Source of the DNA: Verrucomicrobia subdivision 6 bacterium
GTDB taxonomy: Bacteria; Verrucomicrobiota; Verrucomicrobiia; Methylacidiphilales; Verrucolacustridaceae
NCBI GenBank assembly: GCA_945874125.1
Contig: CAMCFB010000010.1
Coordinates: 1 to 35,611 of the forward strand
DNA: 35,611 nt
Reading direction: 5' to 3'
In this document: piece by piece, positions 1 through 7,550 of the stretch
How the letters are laid out: each line of letters begins with the position of its first letter
Position numbering within the stretch: position 1 is the first letter of the stretch
Notes under the pieces: generated by a model
Databases searched by the model: none
What the model saw: only the letters and a program-made list of their open reading frames with translations
What the model was told of the DNA's origin: nothing
Translations under genes and position numbers: made by a program

Positions 1-506
1 AACTCCTGCGCCGACTTGGCAAAGCCATCCACCCGCCGCGCGGCCGACCGAATCTCATCCAACGCCGGCCCCGCCGAAGCCAGCATCGCATTCAAGCCCG
101 CCTCCTGCTCCCCCTTCACTCTCTCCCCCGCCTGAATAAAAGTTCCATCCAACGTTTCGGGTGGCACCACCCGCACAAACCGATCCCCCAACATGCCATA
201 CTGATCAATCCGAAATTTCGAGTGGGTCGGTAACTGGGTCCCGTCATCAATCCGCAAGGTCAACTCCACGTAATTTTGCCCAACCCGGTAGATGGGAGTA
301 TCCGCCACAATCCCAATTTGGGCCCCCCGTAAGAGCACTTTCGAATTCTTTAGGATATCGCGCGCGTCCTCAAACTCCACCACCACCGGGTAGGTTTTGC
401 GGAAATAGTTTCCTAGCTTTCCAAAAGCCACAATTAATCCCGCCATCGCCAGCAAGCCGGCGAGCACGAAAAAACCCACTTTGGTCTCCATCTTGCTCTC
501 TTTCAT
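1..506 (-). CDS. mlaD: MlaD-like MCE-domain lipid transport protein (C-terminus cut by window edge)
   Basis: Partial gene, open through the left edge and therefore absent from the ORF track. The ATG at 504-506 is preceded by AAAGGAG four bases upstream. The translation begins MKESKMETKVGFFVLAGLLA, a single N-terminal membrane anchor, followed by an MCE core (about residues 38-115) with VVVEFEDARDI, VLLRGAQIG and YVELTLRID, and then a helical stretch. MCE proteins are the periplasmic, membrane-anchored substrate-binding rings of Mla-type transporters that move phospholipids between the inner and outer membranes. It is the last gene of an operon with mlaE and mlaF, starting 13 bases after mlaF. 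Family assignment is firm; transport direction and substrate are inferred from the family. Confidence 0.88.
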   Translation of the reverse strand, partial: MKESKMETKVGFFVLAGLLAMAGLIVAFGKLGNYFRKTYPVVVEFEDARDILKNSKVLLRGAQIGIVADTPIYRVGQNYVELTLRIDDGTQLPTHSKFRIDQYGMLGDRFVRVVPPETLDGTFIQAGERVKGEQEAGLNAMLASAGPALDEIRSAARRVDGFAKSAQE

Positions 507-519
507 GAAGCTCCTTTCG

Positions 520-1266
520 TTATCCCGTGATTCCGATTCCTTCAGCATGCCCCCGAACAAAGTCGCGCACCAGCGGATCCTGACACCGATCCACCTGATC
601 GGGAGTCCCTTCAAAGTAAATCTTCCCCTCATGTAAATAGGAAATTCGATCCCCCACCATCCGGGCACTCACCATATCGTGCGTCACCACAATCGAAGCC
701 ATGCCAAACATCTTCCCCAAATGCAAAATCAAACGATTGATGCTGTCCGCCACAATCGGATCCAGCCCCGTCGTCGGCTCGTCATACAACATAATGTCCG
801 GCCGCGAAATGATCGCTCGGGCCAACGCCGCCCTTTTCTTCATCCCGCCACTCAGCTCCGCCGGCATCTTCTCTTCCGTGCCACTTAAAGAAACGATGCG
901 CAGCGCCTCCGCCACTTTTTGCCGTAATACCTCCTCGCTTTTCTCTCCCTGCTCCCGCAACGGAAAAGCCAAGTTGGCAAAGACCGACAAGGAATCAAAC
1001 AGCGCCGCCCCCTGAAAAAGCATCCCAATTTTTCGCCGATACGGATTCCACTCCTCCTCACTTAAACCCGTCAGCTTCTTGCCCTCAAAAACCACACTCC
1101 CCGCCTCCGGCTGCAACAATCCCATGATCACCCGCAACATCACACTCTTGCCACAGCCACTCCTCCCAATCACCACCACCCGCTCCGCCGGCCCCACCCG
1201 CAAATTGACCCCCCGCAACACCTCCTGCCCCCCCATGCTTTTTCGAATTCCGTGTAGTTCAAGCAT
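520..1266 (-). CDS. mlaF: MlaF-like ABC transporter ATP-binding protein
   Basis: A 248-aa cytoplasmic ATPase of the Mla lipid transport system. Visible motifs in order: Walker A GRSGCGKS (about 34-41), Q-loop MLFQGAALFDSL, ABC signature LSGGMKKRAALARA, Walker B IMLYDEPTTGLDP and the switch histidine in VVTHD. The FQGAALFDSLSV context and the GGMKKR form of the signature are typical of MlaF/Ttg2A rather than of sugar or amino-acid importers. It lies between mlaE (9-base gap upstream) and mlaD, so one transcript should supply the whole MlaFED complex. Length is normal for the family (about 250-270 aa). Confidence 0.93.
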   Translation of the reverse strand: MLELHGIRKSMGGQEVLRGVNLRVGPAERVVVIGRSGCGKSVMLRVIMGLLQPEAGSVVFEGKKLTGLSEEEWNPYRRKIGMLFQGAALFDSLSVFANLAFPLREQGEKSEEVLRQKVAEALRIVSLSGTEEKMPAELSGGMKKRAALARAIISRPDIMLYDEPTTGLDPIVADSINRLILHLGKMFGMASIVVTHDMVSARMVGDRISYLHEGKIYFEGTPDQVDRCQDPLVRDFVRGHAEGIGITG

Positions 1267-1275
1267 GGCTGGGTC

Positions 1276-2073
1276 CTAGTTGGAGTAGAGCAACGCGTTG
1301 AGCAGCACCGTCAGGAAAAAGTTTACGATCAGCAGGGTGAGGGAGGCATTCACCACCGCCTCCGTCGTCGTCTTTCCCACCCCCGCCGTCCCCGGAGGAC
1401 AGTTCATTCCCTTATGGCAGGCAATCGCCGAAATAATGATCGCGAAAATAAACGACTTAATCAGGGCAATCACCACATCCTTGCTGTCGGTAAACTTAAT
1501 CGTGTTGTCCCAATAATAAGCCCCGTCCACCCCAAAGATTTTCACCGCCACAAAGTATCCACACCCGATTCCCGTGACCAACGCCAATCCGGTCAATATC
1601 GGTGCCGATATCACCAAGGCCAAAAACCTCGGCACAATCAGGTACTCGGTCGGATACACCCCCAACGCCCGCAAGGCATCCACCTGCTCCGTGATTTTCA
1701 TCGAGCTTAACTCCGCCGCCATCGCCGCTCCCACCCTCCCCGCCAAAAGCAAACAACACAACACCGGGCCCAACTCCCGACACATCGCGATCGAAACGGT
1801 CGGCCCGATCGCCGACTCCATCCCAAACCGTTTAAACTGAAACCAAACCTGCGCCGCGAACACCGCACCCGTAAAAGCCCCCGTCGTCAAAACAACCACT
1901 TGCGAACGAATCCCAATAAAATACATCTGCTCGAAAATCTGATCCCACCGCAGCCGATACTGCACCATGCTGCGCAACGTATCCCCCAAAAGAAGAAAGA
2001 CCTCCCCCGCCGTCCGACAGGAGTCCGTAAAAACGGTTCCCACTTTCCCAACCAGATGCAAAACCCTCCCCAT
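1276..2073 (-). CDS. mlaE: MlaE-family lipid ABC transporter permease
   Basis: A 265-aa inner-membrane permease of the MlaE/DUF140 family. It has an amphipathic N-terminus, then several long hydrophobic segments and the family core around SIAMCRELGPVLCCLLLAGRVGAAMAAELSSM (quoted parts: RELGPVL, AGRVGAA, AAELSSMK), followed by EQVDALRALGVYP, all hallmarks of MlaE. The C-terminus carries GVGKTTTEAVVNASL, the usual GxxxATTxAVV-like segment. It precedes mlaF by 9 bases and follows a HAD phosphatase gene after 31 bases. It presumably forms the membrane channel of the MlaFED phospholipid transporter. Confidence 0.93.
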   Translation of the reverse strand: MGRVLHLVGKVGTVFTDSCRTAGEVFLLLGDTLRSMVQYRLRWDQIFEQMYFIGIRSQVVVLTTGAFTGAVFAAQVWFQFKRFGMESAIGPTVSIAMCRELGPVLCCLLLAGRVGAAMAAELSSMKITEQVDALRALGVYPTEYLIVPRFLALVISAPILTGLALVTGIGCGYFVAVKIFGVDGAYYWDNTIKFTDSKDVVIALIKSFIFAIIISAIACHKGMNCPPGTAGVGKTTTEAVVNASLTLLIVNFFLTVLLNALLYSN

Positions 2074-2104
2074 CCCTATGTTCTAGGCAACGCCCCTGCC
2101 CGCA

Positions 2105-2779
2105 TCAAGCCGACCGCCCAAACCACTCCGATAACTCGCTCACCTGTAACTCATCCAACCGCTCCACCTCCCGATCTACCCCCTCCAAATGCCCCCCCGG
2201 ATGTGTCGTGGTCACACCGACGACTCTCATCCCCGCCGCCCGCCCCGCCTCCACCCCCGCCGGAGCATCCTCGAAAACCACACACCGCTCCGGACTTGCC
2301 TCCAATCTTCTGGCCACTTCTAAAAATACATCCGGCGCCGGCTTCCCCCGCTGCACATCCCCCGCCGTCACCGCCGTCCGAAAAAACCGCTCCAATCCCA
2401 GCAGCCCCAATCCCAACTTCACATTCTTATCCTCCGTGGAAGAACCGATCCCACACCGAATCCCCTCCCGCTCCAACCGCTCCAGCCAACACTTCACTCC
2501 AGGCAATGGTTCGATCCCCCGCTCCTGCACCACCTCACGATACAACTCCTCCTTGCGCCGGCTCAAAGTATCAATCTCTTCCACACTCTCCGACCACTTC
2601 AGCATATCCCTCATAATTTCAATATTCCTTCGCCCAAACCCCTTCAAGAAATGTCCCTGCGGCAACACCCGCCCCACCTCCTTCGCCAATCGCTCCCAAC
2701 TCTCCTCATGATGCCGCGAACTATCCAAAATCACCCCGTCCCAATCAAAAACCGCTGCCCATCCTTGTTTCATCCTCAC
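2105..2779 (-). CDS. HAD-superfamily hydrolase (beta-phosphoglucomutase/phosphatase-like)
   Basis: A 224-aa cytoplasmic HAD protein. Motif I is [10 protein letters not shown] with the nucleophile D12 and acid/base D14; motif II lies in [11 protein letters not shown]; the conserved lysine is in RGKPAPDVF; motif IV is [14 protein letters not shown] helical cap sits between motifs I and II, as in the beta-phosphoglucomutase/phosphoglycolate phosphatase subgroup (class C1 cap). The exact sugar-phosphate substrate cannot be read from the sequence. The ORF start is a GTG at 2777-2779; an ATG two codons later (2771-2773) is an equally good start. It leads the mla genes (31-base gap) and is divergent from ruvB with only 59 bases between the start codons, so both promoters must overlap there. 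Confidence 0.85.
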   Translation of the reverse strand: MRMKQGWAAVFDWDGVILDSSRHHEESWERLAKEVGRVLPQGHFLKGFGRRNIEIMRDMLKWSESVEEIDTLSRRKEELYREVVQERGIEPLPGVKCWLERLEREGIRCGIGSSTEDKNVKLGLGLLGLERFFRTAVTAGDVQRGKPAPDVFLEVARRLEASPERCVVFEDAPAGVEAGRAAGMRVVGVTTTHPGGHLEGVDREVERLDELQVSELSEWFGRSA

Positions 2780-2838
2780 TGGACATAGCGGGTCACCTTC
2801 CCACTTTCAAACTTTCCTCCTTTCGCCATCCTCTTCCC

Positions 2839-3855
2839 ATGTCCGCCAAGTCCCTCGAAAAGCTGAACGCCCAACCCAGCGACGCCGTCGATCTTTCCCT
2901 TCGCCCCTCCCGACTGGCCGACTTCACCGGCCAACCCAAACTCAAGGACCGACTCGGCATCCTCCTCGATTCCGCTCGCGCCCGCTCGCAACCCCTCGAT
3001 CACCTCCTCCTCAGCGGCCCCCCTGGCCTCGGCAAAACCACGCTCGCTCACATTCTTGGAGCCGAAATGAACGCCACCGTCCGCACCACCTCCGGTCCCG
3101 CCATCGAAAAAGCAGGTGACCTCGCCGGTCTCCTCACCGGACTGCAAGAGGGCGACATTCTCTTCATCGACGAAATCCACCGCCTCTCCAAAGTGATCGA
3201 AGAGTACCTCTATCCCGCCGTCGAAGATTTTCGGATCGATATCGTCATCGATCAAGGCCCCGCCGCCCGCTCCGTCCGCCTCAACCTTCCCCGCTTTACG
3301 CTGATCGGTGCCACCACCCGCGCGGGCCTTCTCAGCGCCCCTCTCCGCTCCCGCTTCGGCGTCGCCCACCGCCTCGACTACTACTCCGTCGAGGATCTGA
3401 CCTCCATCGTCCGCCGCTCCGCCTCCCTCCTCGGCGTCCAACTGGAAAATGCCGCCGCCCCCGAAATCGCCCGCCGTTGCCGAGGCACCCCTCGGATCGC
3501 CAACAATCTTCTGCGCTGGGTCCGTGACTATGCTCTCGCTCGAACCCAAGGTATCGCCTCCGCCCCCACCGCCATTGCCGCCCTCGAAATGCTCGAAATC
3601 GACCAGCACGGCTTGGATGAAATGGATAAACGCCTTCTCCAAGCCCTCACCGGAAAACTAAAAGGCGGCCCCGCCGGCCTCCACTCCCTCGCCGCCTCCG
3701 TCGGAGAGGAGCCAGGCACTCTGGAGGAAGTCCACGAACCTTACCTCATCCTCGAGGGCTACCTTCAACGCACGCAGCAAGGCCGCGTCGCCCTGCCCCG
3801 CGCCTACGAAGTTCTCGGCCTCAAGCCACCCGCCTCCCAAGCCACTCTCCTTTAA
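2839..3855 (+). CDS. ruvB: Holliday junction branch-migration helicase RuvB
   Basis: A 338-aa AAA+ ATPase, full family length. Walker [10 protein letters not shown] (residues 60-68), Walker [10 protein letters not shown] (about 108-116), sensor 1 GATTRAG and the arginine-finger context SAPLRSRFG (about 166-174), then the small AAA lid with [17 protein letters not shown] and the C-terminal winged helix. RuvB drives RuvA-bound Holliday junctions during recombination repair. RuvA and RuvC are not in the window. The next gene, a secreted protease-like protein, starts 23 bases downstream on the same strand, so co-transcription is possible although the functions look unrelated. Confidence 0.97.
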   Translation: MSAKSLEKLNAQPSDAVDLSLRPSRLADFTGQPKLKDRLGILLDSARARSQPLDHLLLSGPPGLGKTTLAHILGAEMNATVRTTSGPAIEKAGDLAGLLTGLQEGDILFIDEIHRLSKVIEEYLYPAVEDFRIDIVIDQGPAARSVRLNLPRFTLIGATTRAGLLSAPLRSRFGVAHRLDYYSVEDLTSIVRRSASLLGVQLENAAAPEIARRCRGTPRIANNLLRWVRDYALARTQGIASAPTAIAALEMLEIDQHGLDEMDKRLLQALTGKLKGGPAGLHSLAASVGEEPGTLEEVHEPYLILEGYLQRTQQGRVALPRAYEVLGLKPPASQATLL

Positions 3856-3878
3856 AATCAACGCCGATTCGATACGGC

Positions 3879-5702
3879 ATGAAATTCTCGCTTTTTCTCT
3901 TTGCCACTCTTTTCCCTTTCCTCACTTTTGCGGAGGAAGAAAAACTTTGGCCGCCCCGCGGCAACAACCGCCCCCTCATCGCCGCTTCCCAAGCCCTCTG
4001 GTGGAATAAAGACGACCCCGAAGCCCGGAAACTGAAAGCTCGCGCCCTCGACTTCGCCGGACGCTACGCCGAAGCGGAAAAAGCCGCCCGTTTCGCTCTC
4101 CTCGTCGCCCCGCAGGACCCAGAGGTTCAACGCATCCTCGGACGTAGCCTTCTTCACCAAGGAAAACTCGCCCAAGCCAAAAGCGCACTCGAACGCGCCG
4201 GTCAACTGGGTGACACCCTCTCCCGCTCCCTCGCCAGCCTGCTTCGCCCCGATCGCATGAGCCTTGGAAACCTCGACCCGAAAATCTCCCGCTGCCTTGT
4301 CCAAATCCAAGATGACCAAGGACGCGGCATCGGCTCCGGCTCTTTTGTCTCCTCCAATGGAATCGTCCTCACCGCCGCTCACGTGGTCGCAGGTCGAAAA
4401 CGAGTTCTCATCCGAAACGCGGATGGCGAAATCTTTCCCGCCAAGTCGATCTGCCCGGGGGATTTCTCCGCCGATGCGGTTTTGCTGCAGACCTCAGCTC
4501 AGTCGAAAGATTTCCTTGTCCTCGCCGAGACCGATCCCGCCCCCCACGAATCCCTCACCGTTTCCGGCTTCCCCCTCTCGATCGATCTTCCGCTGACCTC
4601 GCGTGGCCAAACTCGCTCCAAAGCCAAAGACCGCACTCTCTCCACCACCATCCCCCTCATGCCCGGACAATCAGGTTCCCCTGTTCTCAATGCCCAAAAC
4701 CAAATTGTGGGCTTGGCCTCCCGCGGATCTCTCCCCCTCCTCACCCGCTCCGCCCCCGCCCGCTCGGAAGCAGTCGCCAACTCCGCCCTCACCACCCTGT
4801 GGGATTCCACCCGTCAAAAAGGCAGCTTTTTCGATATTCGCCAGCTACCCCAATGGACCGACAAAAATACCTTTTTCGACCCGGCCGTCTCCTCCGCCGA
4901 GCAGACCGTTCTCGACCAAAACTTTGCCCAATCGGAGAAAGCCATCACCCAAGTCATCGAAAAACATCCCCGCGATGCCGGCCTCCTCCTTCGTCGCGCT
5001 CTGACCCGCGTCGCCCTGAATCACATTTCTGAAGCCGAGGCCGACATACGCCTCGCCGCCCTCCTCGATCCAAAAAATCCCGAACCCCATAGGCTCCTCA
5101 CCGGCCTATTCCTACAAACAGGGCGTGCCGCCGCCGCCACCCAAGAAATGGAAATCGCTCGGCAACTCGACCCGGACGATGCCGATACGGCGGAGGAACT
5201 TGCCGAGATTTACCTTTCCCAAGGCTTGTTTGCCAAAGCTCTCTCGCCCGCCGAAGAAACCACCCGACTCAATCCAGAATCGTGCCGCGCTTGGTCGATC
5301 CTCTCCGCCGCTCAACTCGCCACCGGTCACTTGGCCGATGCCCGGCAGGCAGCCGAGACCGCGACCCAACGTGGCCCCGAGGATCCGCGTGCTTGGGTTC
5401 AACTGGCCGCCAGTCTCAATGCCGCCCACGACTTCTCCACCGCCAAGACTGCCGCGGAACAGGCCACCCAACTCGCCCCAGGCGAAGCCCGCGCCTGGCT
5501 CAATCTGGCCACCGCCTACGCCGGCCTCGACCAATACAACGATGCCATCCCCCACGCGGAACAAGCCACTCAACTCGAACCCAAAAATCGGGCAGGGTGG
5601 AATCTCCTCGCCGCCCTCTATCGGGAGCTCAACCAGACGGAGGAAGCAAATGCCGCCTTCGCTCGCGCCCGTGCCCTTGATCTTCCCCCAACCGATCGTT
5701 GA
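3879..5702 (+). CDS. Secreted trypsin-like serine protease fused to TPR repeats
   Basis: A 607-aa protein with an N-terminal signal peptide (MKFSLFLFATLFPFLTFA, cleavage after about residue 18). Residues 35-115 form two TPR-like helical hairpins. Residues about 135-285 are a trypsin-like (DegP/HtrA-type fold) domain: His168 in LTAAHVV, Asp199 in FSADAVLL and Ser265 in PGQSGSPVLN make a complete catalytic triad. No PDZ domain is visible. Residues about 345-600 are a run of roughly seven TPR units (for example AEQATQLAPGEARAWLNLA). This suggests a periplasmic protease or protease-like scaffold presenting a TPR surface. Substrate unknown. It follows ruvB by 23 bases. Confidence 0.85.
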   Translation: MKFSLFLFATLFPFLTFAEEEKLWPPRGNNRPLIAASQALWWNKDDPEARKLKARALDFAGRYAEAEKAARFALLVAPQDPEVQRILGRSLLHQGKLAQAKSALERAGQLGDTLSRSLASLLRPDRMSLGNLDPKISRCLVQIQDDQGRGIGSGSFVSSNGIVLTAAHVVAGRKRVLIRNADGEIFPAKSICPGDFSADAVLLQTSAQSKDFLVLAETDPAPHESLTVSGFPLSIDLPLTSRGQTRSKAKDRTLSTTIPLMPGQSGSPVLNAQNQIVGLASRGSLPLLTRSAPARSEAVANSALTTLWDSTRQKGSFFDIRQLPQWTDKNTFFDPAVSSAEQTVLDQNFAQSEKAITQVIEKHPRDAGLLLRRALTRVALNHISEAEADIRLAALLDPKNPEPHRLLTGLFLQTGRAAAATQEMEIARQLDPDDADTAEELAEIYLSQGLFAKALSPAEETTRLNPESCRAWSILSAAQLATGHLADARQAAETATQRGPEDPRAWVQLAASLNAAHDFSTAKTAAEQATQLAPGEARAWLNLATAYAGLDQYNDAIPHAEQATQLEPKNRAGWNLLAALYRELNQTEEANAAFARARALDLPPTDR

Positions 5703-5732
5703 CCTCACCCTAGGTACGTTTACCCTCAAGCC

Positions 5733-6023
5733 ATGAAATTAACTCATCCACTCGCACTTCTCCCCACTCTGCTCCTTTCTTTCCTCTCCTTAGCGTCCGC
5801 AGAGACGTGCAAAAAACGCTGCAACGAATGTTGCCCGGCAAGTGCCCCCTGCTGCCCTACGCCCAACTGCACCAAGGTGTGCAACGAGTGCTGCAAATCA
5901 GAAGATTCCTGCTGCTCGGGCAAGAAATCGAAATGCTCCTCCACTTCATCCTCTGTTCCCTTGGAGCGGGGTGGCAAAAAAATGTCCCCCTACGCTGACA
6001 AAGGCACCAACCGCCGCTACTAA
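5733..6023 (+). CDS. Small secreted Cys-rich protein with a duplicated 16-residue Cys module
   Basis: A 96-aa protein with a signal peptide ending near LASAE. The mature part carries 13 cysteines in about 44 residues. They lie largely in two tandem 16-residue modules, CKKRCNECCPASAPCC and CTKVCNECCKSEDSCC, which share 9 of 16 positions including every Cys. The C-terminal 30 residues are Ser/Lys-rich and lack Cys. The spacing suits metal binding (metallothionein-like) or a disulfide-rich fold; neither can be proven here. It converges on the 42-aa Cys-rich gene and lies in a cluster of four such genes. I do not recognise a named family. Confidence 0.65.
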   Translation: MKLTHPLALLPTLLLSFLSLASAETCKKRCNECCPASAPCCPTPNCTKVCNECCKSEDSCCSGKKSKCSSTSSSVPLERGGKKMSPYADKGTNRRY

Positions 6024-6033
6024 CCCTGCCCAC

Positions 6034-6071
6034 AAAAAAAAGGGGCGTGCACCCCGAGGGATACACGCCCC
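6034..6071 (-). terminator. Intrinsic terminator of the 42-aa Cys-rich gene
   Basis: Read on the minus strand: stem GGGGCGTG, 14-base loop, stem CACGCCCC, then eight T. It lies 18 bases beyond the stop of the minus-strand 42-aa ORF and is not followed by T on the plus strand, so it serves that gene and independently supports the gene being real. Confidence 0.85.
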
Positions 6072-6089
6072 AGATCGGCTAACTCAGGC

Positions 6090-6218
6090 TCAGCACCCGC
6101 AATTGCAGGACTGACAATCGCCCGGCTGGCACTTAACGCATTTGCACCCACAGCAGTCGGCCGCGAAGGCCAATCCTGCGGTGAAGAGCACCGCCACAGC
6201 CAAGAGAACATATTTCAT
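6090..6218 (-). CDS. 42-aa secreted metallothionein-like peptide (not in ORF track)
   Basis: Short gene I translated by hand: ATG at 6216-6218, TGA at 6090-6092. It has an AGGAGA ribosome binding site seven bases upstream and a textbook terminator downstream. The first 20 residues (MKYVLLAVAVLFTAGLAFAA) are a signal peptide. The mature peptide of about 23 residues, starting ADCCGCKCVKC, contains nine Cys in CC, CxC and CxxC spacing. This is typical of thiolate metal clusters, though exported metallothioneins are unusual. The neighbours are other exported Cys-rich proteins. Metal binding is inferred from composition; no family name is claimed. Confidence 0.75.
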   Translation of the reverse strand: MKYVLLAVAVLFTAGLAFAADCCGCKCVKCQPGDCQSCNCGC

Positions 6219-6290
6219 ATTTTTATCTCCTGATTGAGTTTCAAAGAACCGACGTGAAAGACCCGGAATCGTTGCCGGGCACGTCGCGAA

Positions 6291-6602
6291 TCAGGAGAGA
6301 ATTCGGGGAGGAGTCAGAAGCGGTCGCTCCGTTCGGACTGAAGCAGAAAGGGCTTTCTGCTCGGAGCTTATCGGAGAAGAGGTGGGCAACGACAACTCTA
6401 CCCGTGCAGAGGGAAGTGCCATCACCGAAGCCGAAGGAGTAGGACAAGCAGAACAAGGGGCAGGTATAGCTGGGGAGTGACAAGGTCGATCCGTTTCTCC
6501 GCAGCAACACGATTTCACCGGGCCCGCCTGAATCGGAACGGGAAGGGTTGAGAAGATGAACCCGACAAGAGCCAACGCTGCTGTAGCAACACTCACAGTC
6601 AT
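6291..6602 (-). CDS. Small exported Cys-rich protein, function unknown
   Basis: A 103-aa ORF beginning with a signal peptide (MTVSVATAALALVGFIFSTL, ending near IQA) and then KSCCCGETDRPCHSPAIPAPCSAC broken as SCCCGE, RPCHSP and PCSAC. That is six Cys and one His in a short N-terminal mature segment, followed by an 60-residue low-complexity Ser/Pro/Leu tail. The CCC(G)..CH..C..C pattern resembles small secreted proteins often found beside heavy-metal resistance genes. Initiation at 6602 has only a weak, close AAGG. It is divergent from the TRASH-domain gene at 6675 (72 bases between starts). Overlapping frames (6241-6675 minus) lack these features and were not called. Confidence 0.55.
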   Translation of the reverse strand: MTVSVATAALALVGFIFSTLPVPIQAGPVKSCCCGETDRPCHSPAIPAPCSACPTPSASVMALPSARVELSLPTSSPISSEQKALSASVRTERPLLTPPRILS

Positions 6603-6674
6603 ACCTTAATGTTGCCCGGACAAATAAGCAAATGAGCCACTTGCTACATAAGAAATTTCGCCCAAGATTACACA

Positions 6675-7007
6675 ATGTATATCCAAACCACCTCCATGCT
6701 GGCTGCCCTGATGGTAACTTTTAGTTCATTCGCTTGGGCCGAGGAGACTCCTCCAACAGCCCCAAAAAAAGCCGAAATTGTCACCACGGCCGAACAAAAA
6801 GCCAAAGCCGCCGAGCTGGCTAAGTCTTACCCCCTGACCACCTGCGTTGTTTCTCACGATGAAGTGGGTGGAACAAGCGATACGGTGGACGCCCTCTACG
6901 ATGGCCGGCTGATCCGGTTTTGCTGCAAAGGTTGCGTCAAATCCTTCAACAAGAATCCCAACAAATATCTCAAAGAGCTCGATACCGCAAAAAAGCCGGC
7001 TGCATAA
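6675..7007 (+). CDS. Exported TRASH/YHS-like metal-binding protein
   Basis: A 110-aa protein. Residues 1-22 form a signal peptide (MLAALMVTFSSFAWAEE region), followed by a charged Ala/Lys linker. The C-terminal domain (about 52-102) is PLTTCVVSHDEVGG, then YDGRLIRFCCKGCVKSF and NPNKYLKEL. Cys57, Cys83/84 and Cys87 follow the TRASH/YHS pattern implicated in copper or other soft-metal binding. The start may be the ATG at 6675 or the internal Met8; neither has a strong ribosome binding site. It closes a group of four small exported Cys-rich proteins and fits a metal-sensing or metal-scavenging role in the periplasm. Confidence 0.75.
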   Translation: MYIQTTSMLAALMVTFSSFAWAEETPPTAPKKAEIVTTAEQKAKAAELAKSYPLTTCVVSHDEVGGTSDTVDALYDGRLIRFCCKGCVKSFNKNPNKYLKELDTAKKPAA

Positions 7008-7043
7008 CCCCTTCACCCTGTGTGTCATAAAATCTCCAAGGGC

Positions 7044-7071
7044 TTGACCTGCCCTGCGGATTGATTAATTT
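7044..7071 (+). promoter_or_regulatory. Candidate sigma-70 promoter for the structured leader
   Basis: TTGACC at 7044-7049, a 16-base spacer and TAATTT at 7066-7071 (or AATTTA with a 17-base spacer). It sits in an AT-rich pocket just upstream of the first leader hairpin, predicting a transcript start near 7078. Confidence 0.45.
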
Positions 7072-7219
7072 ACACCCAGCATTCCGAGTACTTCCGTCGC
7101 AAGATGGAAGTCCGCCAACCGGGGCTGGAGAAACCCACGGTGGCTGGAAAAAGACCCAAGGTCTTTTTCCGATGTGCGAGACAGGAGGGTCCTGACTCGA
7201 ACAAAGTTCTCCGCAGGCC

Positions 7220-7253
7220 AACCGCCCGCACAGGAATGTGTCGGCGGTTTTTT
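7220..7253 (+). terminator. Attenuator-like intrinsic terminator inside the leader
   Basis: AACCGCC (7220-7226) pairs with GGCGGTT (7243-7249). Inside it, across a C-C mismatch, GCACA pairs with TGTGT around a GGAA loop. Six T (7248-7253) follow. It lies 43 bases before the ATG of the 80-aa ORF, so transcription must read through it to express that ORF. Confidence 0.75.
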
Positions 7254-7258
7254 GTGCC

Positions 7259-7292
7259 CGCATCGGGATGCGTCAACCAAAGGAGACGCATC
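7259..7292 (+). promoter_or_regulatory. Shine-Dalgarno hairpin with a mutually exclusive alternative
   Basis: GATGCGTC (7267-7274) pairs perfectly with GACGCATC (7285-7292), placing AAAGGAG (7279-7285) in the loop and the stem edge. The same ATGCG (7268-7272) can instead pair with an upstream CGCAT (7259-7263) across a CGGG tetraloop-sized gap. That would free the ribosome binding site. The two identical CGCAT copies compete for one partner. Confidence 0.6.
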
Positions 7293-7295
7293 AAC

Positions 7296-7538
7296 ATGAG
7301 CACCGCAACCCTCGCGGCCCCCTGGGCCTCACTCAGCATCAAAATCGATTCGGAGAATCCGGATCATCACCTCTGGAACAATCACGGCACCTGGTGGATC
7401 CACTACACCGTCCACCAGCGCGACTACACCAAACGTCGGGTCCGAGTTTCACTCGAAACCCGAAACCTGCGCGAAGCGCGACAAAGACGAAATACCCTCT
7501 TCGCTCATCTAAAGGCGGAGGGGGTCGAAACTACCTAG
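7296..7538 (+). CDS. 80-aa orphan protein resembling the arm-binding domain of tyrosine recombinases
   Basis: The track lists this frame from 7104, but the upstream part overlaps the hairpins. The ATG at 7296 has AAAGGAG ten bases upstream, giving 80 aa. The core NNHGTWWIHYTVHQRDYTKR followed by RVSLETRNLREARQRRN resembles the N-terminal arm-type DNA-binding domain of phage-type integrases (the 'GxWWihytv ... SLgTrdlrEAr' pattern). No catalytic domain (R-H-R-Y) follows; the ORF stops and a terminator comes at once. It could be a small DNA-binding regulator or a preserved integrase fragment. Independent promoter, leader, ribosome binding site and terminator argue for a functional gene rather than debris. 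Confidence 0.65.
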   Translation: MSTATLAAPWASLSIKIDSENPDHHLWNNHGTWWIHYTVHQRDYTKRRVRVSLETRNLREARQRRNTLFAHLKAEGVETT

Positions 7539-7550
7539 TCCCACTGGAAA

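Larger units (their letters stand above)
7078..7295 (+). promoter_or_regulatory. Highly structured 5' leader RNA (candidate cis-regulatory element)
   Basis: About 218 bases with no convincing gene but a dense series of inverted repeats, all on the strand of the following small ORF. They include ACTTCC/GGAAGT at 7090-7111; a perfect 11-bp stem GGAAAAAGACC/GGTCTTTTTCC with a CAA loop (7146-7170); CGAG-A-CAGGA/TCCTG-A-CTCG with a GGG loop (7177-7199); an intrinsic terminator (7220-7253); and a hairpin holding the ribosome binding site (7259-7292). Such a series ending in a terminator and a sequestered Shine-Dalgarno is what riboswitches and other mRNA leaders look like. It does not match a riboswitch consensus I know (TPP, cobalamin, SAM, glycine, fluoride were considered). 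Ligand or trigger unknown. Confidence 0.55.

Noticed and set aside
161-508. 115-aa plus-strand ORF at the left edge
   Set aside because: Antisense shadow of the truncated mlaD gene, which is open to the window edge on the minus strand.
2776-3642. 288-aa minus-strand ORF opposite ruvB
   Set aside because: Gly/Glu/Ala-rich shadow of the C-rich ruvB codons; ruvB on the plus strand has every family motif.
6241-6675. 144-aa minus-strand ORF overlapping the Cys-rich 103-aa gene
   Set aside because: No signal peptide or organised Cys pattern; the 6291-6602 frame has both.
7177-7215. tRNA-like TTCGAGTC loop on the minus strand
   Set aside because: The flanking bases do not form a T-arm, and there is no acceptor stem or anticodon arm; the site is better explained as the CGAG/CTCG hairpin of the plus-strand leader.
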